A stretch of DNA of 64,000 nt, from contig JAPNXP010000001.1 of assembly GCA_028753945.1 (NCBI GenBank), positions 11,274,501 to 11,338,500 on the forward strand. Reading direction: 5' to 3'. Of this stretch, positions 1 to 9,335 are shown piece after piece. Position 1 is the stretch's first letter, and each line of letters begins with the position of its first letter. This DNA comes from Hexactinellida sp. DTS-2022. Taxonomy: Eukaryota; Porifera; Hexactinellida. The position numbers and the translations under genes were made by a program. The notes under the pieces are model-generated. The model was given only the letters and a program-made list of their open reading frames with translations, did not search any database and had not been told where the DNA came from.

Positions 1-145
1 TTCAAAACCCTGCCGGCTTAAAACTTATGGTTTGTGGCGGTACCCCCTCCTCATCCGGCGGAGCCTTGGTTAAGAATGTAGTATATCGTGAGGTATTCCA
101 GAATCATTTGGGTAATGTAGTGCACTCCACTAGGATACATGTACC
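1..145 (+). pseudogene. Helitron helicase, extreme C-terminal piece
   Basis: The frame through position 27 encodes the segment following helicase motif VI, recognisable by VCGGTPSSSGG and VVYREVFQNHLGN, as in copy A at 28770-28890. In the related Helitron at 41459 this segment runs in frame into the OTU domain. Here the helicase frame continues to 269 as an unrelated tail while OTU lies in another frame, so the fusion is broken near 130-145. The same break occurs in copy A. The catalytic helicase part lies before the window. Confidence 0.7.
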
Positions 146-1048
146 ATGGATGTGTCTCTTCCATCCTCTCCCCTTTCGCAGTCTGATTCCGAAGACCCGG
201 TCTTTAGTCCTGCGAAAAGGGTATCTGTACCAGGTGATTCTGAGCCACTCAGTAAGAAACCTAAGCTAACTGAATCCAGTGATAATATCCTCAGTCCATT
301 CCTGGGTTCCCAATCTACTCAGTCTCCCATGAGTACTGATTTGCCTGATTTGATGTTTGATGGTATTATCACAGGCCCGGTACATACTATGGATATTAAT
401 TTGCTCAATTGTTCCATAAATAACTTGACTCCCCTTATGCAAAGGAGGATTGCCAGTAGTATTGGGTTAGATGTCGAACCAATTTTAATGACTAGAGAAC
501 CCTTGCTTCGCCCTCTTATTAATAATTACAAGCAATACTACTGTTCACTGGAAAATAGATTGACAAATACATTTCACATGAATATTTCTTTAGTACCAGT
601 ATTTGCCGATGGTAATTGTTTGTATCGAGCATTATCCCATATTATATTTGGTACTGAATCGAAATTTGAAATGCTAAAGCAGAATCTGATTGGTAGATTC
701 ATGTCGAGTCCACAACACTTTCCTAATGTTATGGAAAAATCGGGTTTGTACTCTGAGGAGGAATCGCATGAGCACGTACAACGCATTTCCGCTCCTCATG
801 CATGGGGTACTGACGTAGAATTAAGAATGCTAGGAGCTTTAGCTGGCATAGACGTCGTCTCCATTATAGCAACCGATAGTGATTGCAATAAGTGGAGACT
901 AGACCATGTGTATATCCATGGTCTACTAACAAGTCCAATGGTATGTGATCCAATCTACAATGGTAAAAAATTGGGGATAGTGTATCATTGCATAGACCAC
1001 CATGTAGGTGCTGAACACTTTGATCCGTTTTACTTAGTAGCTCAATGA
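146..1048 (+). CDS. Helitron-encoded OTU-family cysteine protease
   Basis: An open frame of 300 residues. The OTU catalytic loop is visible as ADGNCLYRALSH, with Asp155 and nucleophile Cys158. The catalytic His is probably His291 in GAEHFDPFY near the C terminus. Residues 1-110 are Ser/Pro-rich linker. OTU proteases cleave ubiquitin or ubiquitin-like chains, and OTU domains fused to Rep/helicase proteins are known in animal Helitrons. The protein is identical to that at 28894-29796. In the 41459 Helitron the homologous region is fused to the helicase, so ATG 146 may not be the native start. I infer a shifted C-terminal domain that stayed open, not necessarily a separate gene. Confidence 0.75.
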   Translation: MDVSLPSSPLSQSDSEDPVFSPAKRVSVPGDSEPLSKKPKLTESSDNILSPFLGSQSTQSPMSTDLPDLMFDGIITGPVHTMDINLLNCSINNLTPLMQRRIASSIGLDVEPILMTREPLLRPLINNYKQYYCSLENRLTNTFHMNISLVPVFADGNCLYRALSHIIFGTESKFEMLKQNLIGRFMSSPQHFPNVMEKSGLYSEEESHEHVQRISAPHAWGTDVELRMLGALAGIDVVSIIATDSDCNKWRLDHVYIHGLLTSPMVCDPIYNGKKLGIVYHCIDHHVGAEHFDPFYLVAQ

Positions 1049-1320
1049 AGTAATAACAGCGTCGAAATCCCCCCTGCTGTTCAAAATGGCGTGGCATGAC
1101 TAACTGTATTCAACATAACCTTAGTCAACAGAAGCAGTTTACTGCTTACTGAATGAAGCGTGATTCCGCTGAGGGATGGAACACTTTTGGCAAATGATAC
1201 CCATATCATGCCAAGAGTGATTCTCAATTGGTGAGCAGCTGTCCAATATGTATTTATTGACAGCTAGAAGCTTTGCTTCCTTCAATGTAAGCTATCCCAG
1301 CATAGTGATGATTACAGTAT
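1049..1320 (+). other. Helitron 3' flank, proximal part
   Basis: Noncoding sequence after the OTU stop, matching 29797-30068 in copy A and 60362-60636 in copy B. No reading frame of note was seen. It is cut at 1320 by the transposon described next and continues at 4633. Confidence 0.75.
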
Positions 1321-2150
1321 AGGGTTATTCCATGCGAAATGAACAAGTCCAAATCTTCAATATCTCAGAATCGCTTCATAATTTGTATGTGACATATATC
1401 ACTATAGCTATATTAAATTATACAATATTAGCTCTCAATTGCTCATAGTTTATGAGATACCGCCTGTTGAAAATTGTGCGATTTAAAAGAAAATTATGTC
1501 GGACATTTACATCTCAACTCTACAAAATGATCACAATTTATAATATTTACTCACCAAGCGTACCAAACTTCTACACATGTATGAACACATATCAACTAGT
1601 AATTGTGGAAAATTTGGAAGAACATCTCCACATTTTCATGAAGATGAGGGGTTAAACTTGCAGGAATATCTGTCTTTTGCTGCTTAAGACAAACAAGAAC
1701 AAATCTCGATGTCTCCTTGGGTTGAGAACCAAATCTTTAATGACATCTTATTATGGTATCTATGTTTCATAATTGAGTTGATTTATAGAATGTAGTTTAA
1801 GCTAATGCCCATTTAATCAACGATTGTATCTAAGGGTCGGACAGGAGTCCCCTTTAAAAAAAATTCTGTGTTGGATAAAATTGATAATCTGTACCTAAGA
1901 ATGGTTGCACCAAGTGATTATTAACACCTTATAATTGCCTAAATCAAAATATGAGCTATTATTATACTGGGTAGTCATAAGTGCTATTAGACATGTTTAA
2001 TATGACGTCATAGTTATTGTACAAAAATGTAAAATTGGTCAAATTGCATGTTTCTTTGGCCTCATTTGTACTATGAGACATGGAGTGTTATGTGGAGCCA
2101 GCAACGACCGCTTCGCGGTTATCGTATGCTACTATAAGCCATTTTGTAAT
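1321..2150 (+). repeat. Left long terminal inverted repeat
   Basis: Inverted copy of 3792-4630. The outermost 13 bp match, the next 40 or so diverge, and from the shared block ATATCTCAGAATCG inward the arms are nearly identical. A 67-codon frame appears in both arms (1452-1655 here) only because the arms are copies. The inner end carries a small GC hairpin motif, CCGCTTCGCGG. Confidence 0.85.
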
Positions 2151-2403
2151 TACTTTTATTTGTTATTATTTTTTGCACCCTTTGGCATTTTATAAAATCA
2201 CTCAAACACGTGATAAAATCGAAAATTGTATGCGTTATGTGCTATTCTCTTGTAAGGTATCTAATCTTACTTAAAATTACCCGTAAATGAAGTTGGATAG
2301 TTTAATTTTAATATGATAAAGCAGTTATTTGTCAATATTGATTGGCAATAATATTAATTTATATTAATTATGATAGCTGATATGCCCTTCCATTTTTGCA
2401 AAT

Positions 2404-3590
2404 CTGCGGCGGCTGAATAATTCCACGAATATTTTCAACAGGGATCTAACACAAATCTTCACTTTGGGGCCAATTGAAGTATTTTGATGGTCCATTAGGG
2501 TGCATAAACTTAATTAAGACATCTTGAAACTCGAGCGAAGTTTCTCTTATTATACCAATCCACCAATCGTCATCATAGGAACATCTCACAAATCTTCCAG
2601 GACTGCAGTCCTTTAGAGATACTATTGGGTCAATAATTTTATGTTCATTTGGTGACGTTGGTTCATGATGAATCAAATATTCTGAGATTCTTTTAACTGT
2701 TATATCGCCTGTAGCATTTGGAATATAACAGTGATGACTTCTAATACCTGGTATCTTTTTGGCCTTTTTAATCTTTCTTCTTGCTGGAATATTAGCGATT
2801 CGACTTCTTCATTTAATACATAGAAGAACTTTATACCTTTAATATGTAAATTACACCATTCAAAAAGCTGTTTTGTATTTATGATTTGACCAGATGTAAC
2901 TGCTTTCAAACTGGCTCTAGCAGCCTCTCTTTTTACGGTACCACCAATGCCGTCACAGGCATTTTTTCCATGTGACGTCGCAAAAAAATGCCACTCCGCC
3001 TTCAAACCAAAATCTCTTTCATGATAGAGAAGATTGTTGATGTTTTTGAAGTTCTTATATTGTGAAGCAGCTCCATCAGTGAAATAATACAGCTTCGACA
3101 ATTGAGGATGTATCTGGGTTAAATACTTAAGAGTGACTTTAATAAAGCTGTGTACGGTTATTGCGTCATGTGTCAAACAATCACTAATCACGCACATGCA
3201 ACATATTTTACAAACGTCCTCGTTAGGCTCTTTATAATATATTGCAATTGGGTGAATGGTAGACTGGTTATTATTCCAATGGAAACCCTGGACGGCATCT
3301 TGGACCACAAAACTATAATTTTCTGAGAAGTCTAGTATTATTATAGCTTCATGAAGTTCCAGATTTTGCTTCAAATAATTCAAAAAAGCGGATTGATTTT
3401 TTGCGATGTAGTGATGCGTAGTTAATACTTCAATTTCAGAAATTAATTTTTCAGTAATTTCTGATAATGGCAGAACATGTTCTTCCAAAGTGGTATAATA
3501 TGTGCTTACCCACTGTTTGAAAAAGATATTTTGATGTCCATCAATTGTCACTTTGTCAAATTTATTAACCAAAAATGATACCAGAAACAT
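2404..3590 (-). pseudogene. DDE-type transposase, unassigned family, two lesions
   Basis: From 3590 leftward about 290 residues are open. Acidic candidates for a DDE-type site are LDFSEN and YYFTDGAASQYKN, followed by EWHFFATSHGK and DGIGGTVKREAARASL, a block I recognise from widespread transposon-like proteins in invertebrate genomes. A frameshift near 2740 moves the frame to one reading PGIRSHHCY and then a small SH3/Tudor-like domain with YDDDWWIGII and FMHPNGP. A TAG at the position of an expected Trp (near 2443) interrupts the end, and the frame continues as PVENIRGIIQPPQIC. The N terminus looks short. The enzyme is therefore inactive in this copy although the insertion is recent. The family name is open. 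Confidence 0.65.
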
Positions 3591-3791
3591 TATAAAACAT
3601 TAAGAGTTTCCATTGACACCATAGATTTACTGGTCGACTAGGCATAGAATGGGCCAAAATACAATGAATTATAACAAAGTTAGGTTGCTCGTCAATTTAG
3701 TAAATGAGCGCATGCATAGCAACCTATTCTCAGGCATTTTGGGGTCATTCACTAATGATTTATATTATGGTGTCATCAAATTATTGCATCC

Positions 3792-4630
3792 ATTACAAAA
3801 TGGCTTATAGTAGCATACGATAACCGCGAAGCGGTCGTTGCTGGCTCCACATAACACTCCATGTCTCATAGTACAAATGAGGCCAAAGAAACATGCAATT
3901 TGACCAATTTTAAATTTTTGTACAATAACTATGACGTCATATTAAACATGTCTAATAGCACTTATGACTACCCAGTATAATAATAGCTCATATTTTGATT
4001 TAGGCAATTATAAGGTGTTAATAATCACTTGGTGCAACCATTCTTAGGTACAGATTATCAATTTTATCCAACACAGAATTTTTTTTAAAGGGAACTCCTG
4101 TCCGACCCTTAGATACAATCGTTGATTAAATGGGCATTAGATTAAACTACATTCTATAAATCAACTCAATTATGAAACATGGATACCATAATAAGATGTT
4201 ATTAAAGATTTGGTTCTCAACCCAAGGAGACATCGAGATTTGTTCTTGTTTGTCTTAAGCAGCAAAAGACAGATATTCCTGCAAGTTTAACCCCTCATCT
4301 TCATGAAAATGTGGAGATGTTCTTCCAAATTTTCCACAATTACTAGTTGATATGTGTTCATAAATGTGTAGAAGTTTGGTACGCTTGGTGAGTAAATATT
4401 ATAAATTGTGATCATTTTGTAGAGTTGAGATGTAAATGTCCGACATAATTTTCTTTTAAATCGCACAATTTTCAACAGGCGGTATCTCATAAACTATGAG
4501 CAATTAAGAGCTAATATTGTAAAATTTAATATAGCTATAGTGATATATGTCACATACAAATTATGAAGCGATTCTGAGATATAGTAGAATTTTTAAGTAT
4601 TTTTCTGTCGATTTCATATGGAATAACCCT
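3792..4630 (-). repeat. Right long terminal inverted repeat
   Basis: Reverse complement of 1321-2150 with scattered substitutions and small indels. It carries the same inner GC hairpin (near 3820-3845). Confidence 0.85.
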
Positions 4631-4632
4631 AT

Positions 4633-4973
4633 ATGTATACAGGTATATTGTGAGAGGATCCACTCATCCCAGTGTTACTTCATTAATTGAGCTACTAAGA
4701 AGTGCAGAAAGCAATATCAATATTTATTGTTTTCTGCCCCCCGAGACGACGGATCAAATTAGCGCTCAGGCGTAGGCTCGGGGAAAGGTACAGGACATGT
4801 CCCAAGTGTGTCCGTTCTATTATAGAATAGCCCTGAGGGAACGAACCTATAATTATTTGAATACATAATATACAGTCTTCCTGAGGCTGCAATCTGATTG
4901 ATTGAAATAATTTCATCAAACCAATCATTTGTGCATGTTTTACATTGTATGTTTTTCTTTTAGTATGCCTGAC
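4633..4973 (+). other. Helitron 3' flank, distal part, with GC stem-loop
   Basis: Continuation of the flank broken at 1320. A 7 bp GC stem, CCCCGAG (4739-4745) with CTCGGGG (4777-4783), encloses a 31-base loop. The same stem is present in copies A (30175-30219) and B (about 60742-60786). Helitron 3' ends usually carry a hairpin shortly before CTRR, so this is a candidate structural signal, but I could not fix the terminus because the RGG gene follows. Confidence 0.6.
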
Positions 4974-4980
4974 TATAAAT
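4974..4980 (+). promoter_or_regulatory. TATA box of the RGG gene
   Basis: TATAAAT lies 79 bases before the ATG at 5053, in a leader shared with the 32134 copy (CTATAAATAGTTAC, then a T-rich stretch and TACTAATTTTGAATTAG-like sequence just before ATG). Copies A and B have TATAAAAA at 31 bases before the start. Confidence 0.55.
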
Positions 4981-5052
4981 AGTTACTTTTTTATCAGAAC
5001 CTAAATTTTTTTTCTTTACATTGACTTATTTCTTTTACTAATTTTGAATTAG

Positions 5053-5484
5053 ATGGATGACTTAGATCTCACCTGGGAGGAGGACTCCCTGCAGAACCCG
5101 GAGGACCCCCCGCAAGACCCGCAAGACCCGGAGGACCCCCCGCAAGACCCGCAAGACCCGCAGGACTCGGAGGACCCCCCGCAGAACCCGGAGGACCCCC
5201 CGCAAGACCCGGAGGACCCCCCGCAAGACCCGCAATACCCGCAGGACTCGGAGGACCCCCCGCAGAACCCGGAGGACCCCCCGCAAGACCCGCAATACCC
5301 GCAGGACCCGGAGGACCCGCAGGGTGGCAGAGGTGGCAGAGGAGGCGGCAGAGGTGGCAGAGGTGGCAGAGGAGGTGGCAGAGGTGGAGGGCGCAGGAGG
5401 AGGTGGAGGGAGGAAAGGCGCCCTAAGCCTCGGGACCTCCAGGCCCGAGCCTTAGGGCTATTAGAATTAATTCTTAAATTATAA
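5053..5484 (+). CDS. Acidic-repeat/RGG protein, PQDPEDP subtype
   Basis: An intact 143-residue frame. It starts [11 protein letters not shown], then has about 80 residues of tandem Asp/Glu/Pro/Gln repeats (units like [10 protein letters not shown]), then an RGG block (repeated GGRGG) of about 25 residues, then [10 protein letters not shown] and a short hydrophobic tail [11 protein letters not shown]. It belongs to no family I recognise. RGG boxes bind RNA or G-rich nucleic acid, and the acidic-then-basic layout makes a charge-blocked, probably disordered protein. Both the leader and the 3' flank are shared with the other copies in this window, which argues for a real gene and not a chance frame through a minisatellite. 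Function unknown. Confidence 0.6.
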   Translation: MDDLDLTWEEDSLQNPEDPPQDPQDPEDPPQDPQDPQDSEDPPQNPEDPPQDPEDPPQDPQYPQDSEDPPQNPEDPPQDPQYPQDPEDPQGGRGGRGGGRGGRGGRGGGRGGGRRRRWREERRPKPRDLQARALGLLELILKL

Positions 5485-5757
5485 TTTATTTAATCAAATT
5501 TAATCAACTTAATTATCTTAATTTAATCACTTAAATCAATTATTGTATGTTTGTTTATTTATTAATTATATCATCGAAATATCATTTGTTATACAAAGCT
5601 AAATCCTTCTTATTAATTATGGGGACTTTATGATTTACTACAGAGATGTATAATTCTAATCGATTAATTTCAAGGCTTAGTCAGGCCGCGCAGCGGTCGT
5701 CAATTGAGGTGTGAAGCGCCGAACCGTCGCAAAGCGACCGAGACCGAAGGCCTCGTA
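5485..5757 (+). repeat. RGG-gene 3' flank with GC hairpin block
   Basis: AT-rich trailer (5485-5680), then a GC-rich block of about 75 bases built from small hairpins (CCGC-GCA-GCGG, GTCGC-AAA-GCGAC) ending near CCTCGTA. The same trailer and block follow the RGG copies at 23575, 30442 (variant trailer) and 32134. The block marks the right boundary of the repeated unit. Confidence 0.7.
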
Positions 5758-6149
5758 ATATGAATAATGCCTTATATTGTATAATAAATTACTTGTTACT
5801 GTGCCGACTATACTATAGTATAGTGTTTTTTAATTGTCTTTATCCGTCCGGATTTATTTATTTTCTTCTCGTACATACTAATATATTAGTTGCAGTCACA
5901 TATGAACAGCTGTTCATACATATATCAATTTATATATTGTCTTCAATGTCTTGTATTTATAAATAATAAATACATGTATAAATATTGGGAATTGCATTGT
6001 GGTTCTCTTAATTTCTTGAATAGTAACCTTTATTCTCGGCCAAAAACCTATTTTCTAGATGATTTCCCTCATAAAAATTAACCTGTGTATGGAGCATTTA
6101 GGCGCTATGTAACGTTTCCAAGGTGGTAAGGGTTTTAACAACGTGACAA
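5758..6149. other. AT-rich spacer
   Basis: No gene, repeat border or conserved motif recognised. The small frames here are not supported by composition or homology. Confidence 0.4.
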
Positions 6150-6410
6150 TCCATTCTTTTTGTATTACTTAATGGAAAAAGCATGACGTAAGGAAGGGGG
6201 TGTATAATTTTCTGTAATTTTCGTTGCATAACTTTTGATCAGACATAACGACAATTTTGAAGCAGTCCATGCGTGTGGCCGTTACTCGATTGTTCCAATG
6301 TATTTAAATACAATGGGCATATATTTTGCTTGAAATACGCAAGGACCGCATGCCCGAGAGCAAGATCTAAGACGGAGCGTAGCGCGGGAGAGCAGCTTGT
6401 ATATATACTG
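6150..6410 (+). repeat. Dispersed repeat with cloverleaf-like block, copy 1
   Basis: Degenerate copy of a repeat also seen at 6890-7070, 13140-13320, 36190-36290 and 46476-46585. The recognisable core, here weakened, is an outer stem around GC hairpins, with GGAGCGTAGCGCGG and CAGCTTGTAT. Upstream of it is TGACGTAAGGAAGGGGGTG. Together with 6890-7070 it forms an inverted pair. Confidence 0.55.
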
Positions 6411-6889
6411 TATAGTAAAACCTTTGAAAATTGTTTTAGCAGCTTGAATAAATGGGAAATGAAATATTATGCTGATTCCGAACATGATATTGTTAAGAAC
6501 ATTTATCTATTGTTTTCAAAATATAATATACAAAATTTGAAATGTATATTCTGTAAAATTAACAACTGTTATTAGTTAAATGAAATTTATGAGACGCCCG
6601 AAGTGCCTTCTGTGGACAACTTCGTGTGTGAAGTCGCGTAACGCAAAAATGCAAAGTATGCTTGTTGTTATTATTGGATATAAAAAATAATTAAAATATA
6701 CATAGACAATTACTTCAAACAGGTTTAACCAGTATGCTGATTCCCAATTTTGCATGTAAAAATGTCTAATATGAATATTTATTTTTGTTGTTATTGGCTA
6801 AATGTGTAACCAAATTGATGAAAATTCATAATGAGATTCCAACGGTTACAATAGGTAAACATGGATCCTGCATACGAATTGAGTAATTA

Positions 6890-7070
6890 TACATTACAAG
6901 TTACTCGTCCGCGCTACGCGTTCTTACAACTTGCACTCGAGCCTGCGGCCCTCACTTGTATTCAAAGCAAAAACCTTTTCAAATGTTATGCCGATTGTAT
7001 TTAAATACTGTGGAATGTAACGGGAATTTAACGAAAATTATACATCCCCTTTCCTTACGTCAAGTTTTTT
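6890..7070 (-). repeat. Dispersed repeat with cloverleaf-like block, copy 2
   Basis: Reverse-oriented copy. Read on the - strand it has GAGGGCCGCAGGCTCGAG, TGCAAGTTGTAAGAACGC and GTAGCGCGGACGAG, with the outer arms ACAAG and CTTGT. The flank (TTTCAAATG, then TTTCCTTACGTCAA) is shared with 13140-13320. Confidence 0.65.
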
Positions 7071-7189
7071 TTATATAGTTTAAAGGTTCAATGACTATTT
7101 ATGCAAATAATGGGAGTATTCACAGAACTAACTTGTAGGGTAAAATTTATTGGTCAAATGAATTGGCCAGCAATATTTGAGGTTTATTC

Positions 7190-7440
7190 TTTCAGCCAAT
7201 AAAATTGTAGTCTCAGTTATGCATTATATAATTAACAATTAACATTTAAAGTTTTGGCACCTTTTGAGAGGGAAGATGTAAATATTTTTTTAAGATATTA
7301 GAACTTGTTCCTAGATACACTATTTCCCATTCCCCTACCAAATTTCAAGTCTGTAGCACTTACTAGTTCTTCAATCAATTCCGAACAAACAAACAAAAAA
7401 AACACTCGCAATTTAATACACAAGATAATCTGAATATTTG
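7190..7440 (-). repeat. TTTGT-type dispersed repeat
   Basis: On the - strand it reads GTTTGTTTGTTCGGAATTGA, then a block containing GTGCTACAGACTTGAAATTT and GGGGAATGGG. Relatives occur at 15895-15990 (-), 35545-35735 (+) and 46195-46270 (+). It looks like a SINE- or MITE-like family and contains no frame. Confidence 0.55.
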
Positions 7441-7690
7441 TTGTTGTTATTATAGAAATATACATAGCTAGACCAAGTAGTGGTTGAATAATCTGTCGCG
7501 AAACGACATAGACTGAAGAGTAATGTAAATTATATTTGAATTTTCTTCATTTTTAGCTTGTTTTTGCAAAGAAAACAAGAAAACTTCGCAAGCTTGAAAG
7601 CCAGAGGGGAAAATTTAGGGAAAGGGTTATAGAAGTAAGTTTACTTTATTGCATTGAACTTCCATTGTTATACGTAATTGATTGAAAGTT
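7440..7690 (+). repeat. Segmental duplicate, copy 1 (partner 15625-15860)
   Basis: Shares with 15625-15860 the string GAATAATCTGTCGCGAAACG (one or two changes), the exon described next and the downstream TGCATTGAACTT. It is a diverged duplication of an exon with its intron borders. Confidence 0.6.
7557..7634 (+). CDS. Candidate coiled-coil host exon
   Basis: 78 bp, phase 0, bounded by ATTTTTAG and GTAAGT. The 26 codons read LVFAKKTRKLRKLESQRG then KFRERVIE, a basic heptad-type helix. Its size and phase match the exons at 37123 and 39492, so it may belong to the same + strand gene. No transcript evidence. Confidence 0.4.
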
Positions 7691-7822
7691 TTTGTATATA
7701 CAATAATATCTATTTAAAACACATATTTTAAAAGAACGATTGATACACAAACTGTCTCTAGTAAATCAATCTTTACTAGGTAAAGAAAATCTTAATCTGT
7801 ATATAAATATACTGTATATATA

Positions 7823-7963
7823 CAGTAGAACTTCGGTAATACGAACACCAAGGGACCTTAAAGATTATTTTTGCCTTATCCGAAATTCGTATTACCGGTA
7901 TCATTGCATTGAAAATCATTTAAAGGGTCCAAAAATGGTGTTAATACTAACGAAGTTCTACAG
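7823..7963. mobile_element. Short TA-target MITE
   Basis: 141 bp with inverted ends CAGTAGAACTTCGG and its near reverse complement at the right, flanked by TA on both sides. The end sequence and TA target fit a nonautonomous Tc1/mariner or pogo-type element. Confidence 0.7.
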
Positions 7964-7969
7964 TACATC

Positions 7970-8190
7970 TATAATATTAAAATTTGATTGTTGTGTGTTT
8001 GTTTGTGTGTTTGTTTATTTGTTTATTTGCTTGTTTGTCCGGATTGTATTAAAGTGATGGGGGAATAGAAACCGCATTTATAATTGAGATAGAGACTAAC
8101 TTCCACAAGTTATATTATGTAAACAAGTACGTATGCTGATTACGAATTTTGCATTTACAAATAGATGGGTTAGTCACAGCAATTTGTTTG
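7970..8190 (+). repeat. TTTGT-type repeat fragment
   Basis: Contains GTTGTGTGTTTGTTTGTG and TTGTTTGTCCGGATTG, then GTATGCTGATTACGAATTTT, a string recurring near 6735, 10300, 10450 and 10675. No coding sign. Confidence 0.5.
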
Positions 8191-8403
8191 AAAAAGTGAA
8201 ATTGAACATTTTACAAGCGTTCAAAGTTTTGGCATATTTTGCCTATTAGACAATACGGTGACGTCATTTCGACATAGTGGTACACACGTACCTCAATAAT
8301 ATGCGTCTTGTACATGACCACCTTTATAAAAACAATTACATAAGTAGAAGCACCCTGGATTACTTATTTCGAAGAATAATTGCATTACATATACGTATTT
8401 AGT

Positions 8404-9259
8404 CAGGGTTGCCAACCTCTGAAAACCAAAAAGCGGGAGATTTTGCCAATTTTGGCGGGAGTTTACCAAAAAATCGGGAGGTCGAAGGTGAAAAAACGGG
8501 AGAAAAGCGGGAAACTCAAAATATATGCCATTTATTTTGAATCTACCATGAATAGAACGATACAATATGATTATTTTTTATGTTTGGATATCTACAATTA
8601 GGAAACGCTTCTTTTGATAGTTCTATCTATCAAATTTCTACCCGCGTATCTCGTATACACCCAATCTATGCAATAATACAACAAAAACGAAATAGCTTGA
8701 ATAATGAATTATAATTAATTAAAAAATATGTTTTTTTATCAGATATACGTAGATTTAGCAGTCTAAATATCTTCCAAAGTTCTCGTAATTTATGGACATT
8801 TTCTTGAGATCTCAAGGTATTTCATGACGATTAGACCATCAGATTTGTAAAATGTGTTGTAAACTTAATTAATCCACACGTGGTTGCATAGATCGACATA
8901 TAAACTAAACGAGAAAAAAATTCAGCATCGGATCTAGTATAACAACTTTCTGGAGGATGTTGGCGCAAGGGCATCCGGGAAATTTTTAAGAATTTCATCC
9001 AAATTCGAAATAAAACATAATATAGTACAGTGTACTGGCTAAAGAATCTTAACTACTTACAACTATACATGAGTAGAACAAACCTTGGTACTCGTATCTT
9101 GACTAATTTTAGCAAAAAGTCCAGTTATTTACTTATACGTATATCATAAAATAATAATATAGAAACAATTTCCAAAAAAGCGGGAGTTTGAAAAGTTTGG
9201 CGGGAGTTCGGGAGGATGGGAGAAAAAAAGGCAAAAAATTGGGAGGGTTGGCAACCCTG
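8404..9259. mobile_element. hAT-like nonautonomous element
   Basis: 856 bp with inverted ends CAGGGTTGCCAACC and GGTTGGCAACCCTG. Flanked by ATTTAGT at 8397-8403 and 9260-9266, a 7 bp direct repeat. hAT elements normally duplicate 8 bp, so one flank base may have mutated. Subterminal regions repeat GCGGGAG and GGCGGGAG motifs, likely protein-binding sites. No transposase frame. Confidence 0.75.
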
Positions 9260-9335
9260 ATTTAGTTGACTATACTAATCACTCCCTGGTCCAGAAATTT
9301 TAGTGCGCGACATTCCCTTATGTATAGAATGCTAT

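Larger units (their letters stand above)
1321..4630 (-). mobile_element. DNA transposon with ~830 bp inverted ends
   Basis: Starts AGGGTTATTCCAT and ends with the reverse complement. The uninterrupted Helitron sequence at 30060 gives the empty site, and comparison shows a 2 bp AT duplication. A 4 bp TATA duplication is equally possible if the first base pair is assigned to the target, because the junction is palindromic. Length is 3310 bp. The two arms (1321-2150 and 3792-4630) are long and nearly identical, leaving about 1.6 kb of unique core with one transposase on the - strand. I could not assign a superfamily: the AT target would suit ISL2EU-like elements and TATA would suit Sola-like elements, but neither is proven. 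Confidence 0.85.
1..5757 (+). mobile_element. Helitron copy 1, 3' part, interrupted
   Basis: The window opens inside a Helitron. Bases 1-1320 appear identical to 28749-30068 of copy A, covering the helicase end, the OTU frame and the first part of the 3' flank. The flank is then split by a 3.3 kb inverted-repeat transposon (1321-4630) and resumes at 4633 with sequence matching 30067 onward. Near 4895 the match to copy A weakens and the element ends in an RGG-type gene of another subtype. The 5' part lies outside the window. Confidence 0.8.

Noticed and set aside
1452..1655. 67-codon frame repeated at 4287-4490 on the other strand
   Set aside because: It lies in the two arms of one inverted repeat, so the two copies are not independent evidence of coding. 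No homology seen.
5062..5295. Open frame on the - strand through the acidic repeat (Leu/Val/Arg-rich)
   Set aside because: It is the antisense of a tandem repeat whose + frame has start, tail and promoter shared with other copies.
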